A stretch of DNA of 64,000 bases, taken from NCBI GenBank assembly GCA_021014945.1, contig MU266443.1:2620-66619 (forward strand). The letters run 5' to 3'. The stretch is from Leucogyrophana mollusca. Taxonomy: Eukaryota > Basidiomycota > Agaricomycetes > Boletales. Every line of letters begins with the position of its first letter. The first letter of the stretch is position 1. Below are positions 60,890-64,000 of this stretch, one piece after another. A program made the translations under genes and the position numbers. Under the pieces are notes generated by a model. The model was not told where the DNA came from. It worked only from the letters and a program-made list of their open reading frames with translations, and did not search any database.

Positions 60890-62080
60890 ATGGCCGGCCG
60901 GGCCGGGAGATTTTCCTTTCCGATCAGGGTCGGCTTCTGTGCTGGGTTCGCTGTTGCTCTTTGCATCATGCTCGCAGTTTTATTGGAGTTCTTCCAGCAC
61001 TCACAGTGGCCACTATCTTCGCTGGCATGGGGGGCGCTACCTGCAGCATATCTTCTCTCTCGTTTCCTTCGCAGTGTTTCTGACCGCCGCCTGATAGTTT
61101 CACCGACCACCGAGAGGGTTCTCATCCTCGGGGCGACGAGTGGTGTCGGGCGAACATTAGCGCACCAGTATGCGTCGCGTGGCGCACGCGTCTGTGTCGT
61201 AGGTCGAAGAAAAGATAAATTGGATGAGGCCGTAGCAGAATGTGGATCCTTTTCAAGACAAAGTGGCAAGGTCCTCGGGATTCAAGGGGATTGCACCGAT
61301 GGAGACGACATGGTTAACATACGCGCTACGATCGAGAAAGGTGTGGAGTAGGTGTTGGTTCTACGCTGAACTCCTCTCTGATGAACCTACAGAGTGGGGT
61401 GGCCTTGATACGCTCATCATCTGCGCAGGGGTGTCTGCTCTCCAACCCCTCATGTGTGTTGCTGGTGTTGACATGGGTGTGAGAGACACCAAACCTTCTC
61501 ACGCAACGCGCGAAGGAATCAAGAACGCGGTAGATATTTCCAATGCGGCCCTTCGCGGAAACTTTACGAGCCCTTTCGTCGCTGCTGTCACCTTCGTGGG
61601 TTTACTTTATTTCTTGACGTTTGCAATACCGACAGATATTGCCTTCAGATCCCTTTGCTCACGAACTCTTCCAAGTCCCCTTCCATACTTCTTCTGTCGT
61701 CTGTTGCAGCAGTCATTCCCCCGCCCACGCGTGCACTCTACGCCGCAACCAAGTCGGCTTCACTCGTCTTGTTCCAATCCCTCGCAATAGAGCATCCCGA
61801 TATCACCTTCACGTTCTTTCTTCCAGCTACCATTGAAGGCGACTTCCGTTCATCAGCTGTGGATCGTCATTTGAATGGATCCAGCCCTCGACTTCACGAG
61901 GCTGATCCCAACAAACACGGCATGAAGCGTGGGGTCGTAGCGGCACGTTGCATACGCGCGATAGATAACGGTGAGAAGACCGTGTTCATCCCGCGCTACA
62001 TGAGGATCGGGCAACTGCTTTACTGGATTTGGCCAGCTTTCACCGAGTGGAGAGCGCGGGTGAAGTATAATTATAGGTGA
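60890..62080 (+). CDS. Membrane-anchored short-chain dehydrogenase/reductase
   Basis: NAD(P)-dependent oxidoreductase, likely in the endoplasmic reticulum by its N-terminal hydrophobic segment (VGFCAGFAVALCIMLAVLLEF region), as in fungal ketosphinganine-reductase or steroid-type SDRs. Classical motifs are present: cofactor loop LGATSGVGRTLAHQYASRGA, CVVGRRKDKL, the CAG strand in TLIICAGVSAL, catalytic Ser in ILLLSSVAAV and the active site YAATKSA. The C-terminus contains a second hydrophobic stretch around LLYWIWPAF and ends RVKYNYR. About three exons; introns are near 61.35-61.39 kb and 61.6-61.65 kb. The ATG at 60890 is the first in frame. Substrate is unknown. Confidence 0.83.
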
Positions 62081-63240
62081 GATAGGGGCTAAGTTCTCGT
62101 CAAAGGATGTGTTTGGCTGACGCCCATCTCTCGCAGTGCACGATAGGCCGACATGCGTATTTACTTCAGTATCCACCGTGTTCCGCTGTCTTTTTTCCGA
62201 ATCGATGGCTGCTTTTGATACAATAACACGGAATTAGGCCGTTCATAACCCCGGTCGAGGCATTAATCCTATCTCTGATGAACAACAGCAAGCCATCACC
62301 GCAACGGGCCGACCCTCAACAGATACTTTTCTTGGCGTAATATCACTTGGGCATCCAACAGCAAGCGAATCCGGGGCGAAATTGAAAATGACTTACTGTC
62401 GACATGCTCAATACGCCGTTTGACTATCCCAGCTCAGATCCACATCGGGTCCCGCATCACCATATCACTCTAGTTGATCCATTGAGCTGACGGTTTGATA
62501 GTGTGGCTCACGGTCTTCCACAACCGAGGAAACAATGACCGAGACGAGACGGGCACCCCACCCCAATGACCCCCCGAGTTGGACCGTGCTCGTTCCCATT
62601 TTGGAAGTGGCCACTTTCGTAGGCAATGGACCTCGTACGACCGTGATCACGGTCAGCTTTCTTCCCTCTTGTTTTGGGTTCGGGATCGACATGTAAATGC
62701 CAACGGTTTCCAGGCTTGAGTCGCGACATCGTGAACGACACGTGCACCATTTGGATTTAGGTGAGTTGTGCAAGTCAGCGCCACCCGGTCATCCTATTGG
62801 GCATTCGGTAGCTCGCGTTCTACTTCCGTTGGAGACTGATAATCTTTCGTTCTGGCAGGGTATGGTATTACCAATAAATGATGGCACTTTGAGCAACAGC
62901 AACGCGTCTACTCCCGTCCTTGTTCATGGATTTAGGGATTCCCGGTGCTCTCGGGACACCCTAATTTCCCTCGTACAGCAAGGTCGTACGTACTATCAAG
63001 CGACGGCGACCTGACGCAATAGTCCCCCTAGTGTGATTCAGCCACACAAGAGCATCACCGATGTCAAGCCAGGTAACCGGGGCTGGATTGACCGGATAAA
63101 TTCCCAGCACTAGCTCTCAGGTTCAGTGCATCACGCCATCGACCTTACGGATCCACTGACGAACGCAGTATACATTTTCCGTTGGCCCGGGGATTGCGTG
63201 TGCTGGATGTCAAGGGTCTCGTCGTCGTACTTAACACCTT
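62081..63240. other. Intergenic 1.1 kb; no gene seen
   Basis: Short open frames in all directions, none protein-like. It may contain the promoter and an unresolved first exon of the Old Yellow Enzyme gene. Confidence 0.45.
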
Positions 63241-64000
63241 GTGTTCTCTCAAGTTCTGCACCTTGCCAATCTCCCGCATACCATCAAAACAGCTCTGACC
63301 TCCCCTGCACTCTTCCAGCCCATCACCGTGGGCGAACTTACTCTCCAGCACCGCGTCGTTCTCGCCCCCCTCACCCGCTTCCGCGCGTACGCGACGCATG
63401 TGCCTGGTCCCCAAGCTGCAACGTACTACGCTCAGCGTGCGAGCACTCCTGGGACGCTCCTCATCACTGAGGCGACGTTCATCTCGCAGGAAGCTGGCGG
63501 GTACCAGCATATCCCGGGAATATACACCGACGAACAAATTGAGGGGTGGAAGGAGGTACATGACACGGCGTACTCCATGCTTTTAAAAATCACTAATGCG
63601 TGAACGGTTACAGATCACAGATCACAGATGCGGTACACGCCAAAGGCTCTTTTATCTACCTTCAGCTCTGGGCTTTAGGTCGCGCTGCGGATGAGTCTGC
63701 TCTTGCCACTGAGAACAACGCGCCCTACGTCTCCGCCTCGCCCATCAGACTCACTGGGCGTGCAACGACACCCCGCGCGCTGATGCTCCGAGAGATCAAA
63801 GAATACGTCCAGGCGTACGCCACCGCCGCTAAAACGGCAGTGAATGCGGGCTTCGACGGCGTCGAGATACACGGAGCGAACGGTTATCTCATTGATCAGT
63901 TCCTGCAGGACGTAAGTGACACCCGAACTGACGAGTATGGAGGCAGCGTGGAAAATAGAGCACGGTTCGCGCTAGAGGTCGTGAAGGCTGTTGTGGAAGC
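63241..64000 (+). CDS. NADH:flavin oxidoreductase of the Old Yellow Enzyme family (3' end beyond window)
   Basis: FMN-dependent ene-reductase that reduces alpha,beta-unsaturated carbonyls or similar electrophiles. Visible parts include PALFQPITVGELTLQHRVVL, APLTRFRA (FMN contact), TPGTLLITEATFIS and GYQHIPGIYTDEQI. After an intron come GSFIYLQLWALGR, YVQAYATAAKTAVNAGFDGV, EIHGANGYLIDQFLQD (the His-x-x-Asn substrate pair) and GGSVENRARFALEVV. The protein runs off the right edge. The start is unresolved: no ATG precedes PALFQP in this frame, so a short upstream exon is likely. The intron acceptor sits in a triple ATCACAG run; only the middle site (exon from 63621) keeps the frame. Confidence 0.88.

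Noticed and set aside
60382..61269. Minus-strand open frame of about 295 codons
   Set aside because: Most of it is antisense to the first exon of the SDR gene, which has all SDR motifs; the minus frame has no recognisable domain.

Overview
The window is nuclear DNA of a filamentous basidiomycete, most likely an Agaricomycete. The genes are dense and face both ways. They are cut by many short introns (about 40-110 nt, mostly GT-AG). The families fit: GH55 and GH53 glycoside hydrolases, a GPI-tailed GH13 protein, a DUF6533 membrane protein, a P450, an NmrA-like protein and a LysM secreted protein. There is no operon, CRISPR array or ribosomal RNA, and I found no convincing tRNA.

Layout. 0-5 kb: the N-terminus of checkpoint kinase Chk1 (minus, cut by the window edge), head to head with a small secreted LysM protein, then a hypothetical protein and a family-16 methyltransferase. 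5.1-11.3 kb: the eIF2alpha kinase GCN2. 11.7-15.2 kb: a GH55 exo-beta-1,3-glucanase. 15.3-19.5 kb: gene-poor DNA. 19.6-23.6 kb: a cytochrome P450 convergent with an NmrA-like reductase. 24-35.4 kb: a Cir_N nuclear protein, the N-end-rule ligase UBR1, an organelle-type glutamyl-tRNA synthetase and a DUF6533 membrane protein containing microexons. 35.5-41 kb: a poorly resolved stretch with a short hypothetical gene, a 773-bp element with terminal inverted repeats, and scattered exon-like segments. 41.2-56 kb: a GH71/GH99-like hydrolase with a long proline-rich tail, APC11, a PSP1-domain protein, RGP1, COP9 subunit 7 and a GT25-like glycosyltransferase. 56.2-64 kb: a GPI-tailed GH13 amylase homologue that lacks the usual nucleophile, a GH53 endogalactanase, a membrane-linked SDR and an Old Yellow Enzyme cut by the window end.

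Most genes are housekeeping: cell cycle (Chk1, APC11), stress translation control (GCN2), protein turnover (UBR1, APC11, CSN7), traffic (RGP1). They are interspersed with secreted carbohydrate-active enzymes and redox enzymes. The GH13-GH53 pair at the right end is the only obvious functional neighbourhood.

The points most worth checking are the Asp-to-Ser change at the GH13 nucleophile, predicted 10-nt and 4-nt microexons in the DUF6533 gene, two GC-AG introns with the same AG|GCGAGTT donor, and the 35-bp terminal-inverted-repeat element carrying a repeated motif. Exon boundaries were read by eye from splice signals and reading frame. Where I give exact exons, their phases were checked by arithmetic.
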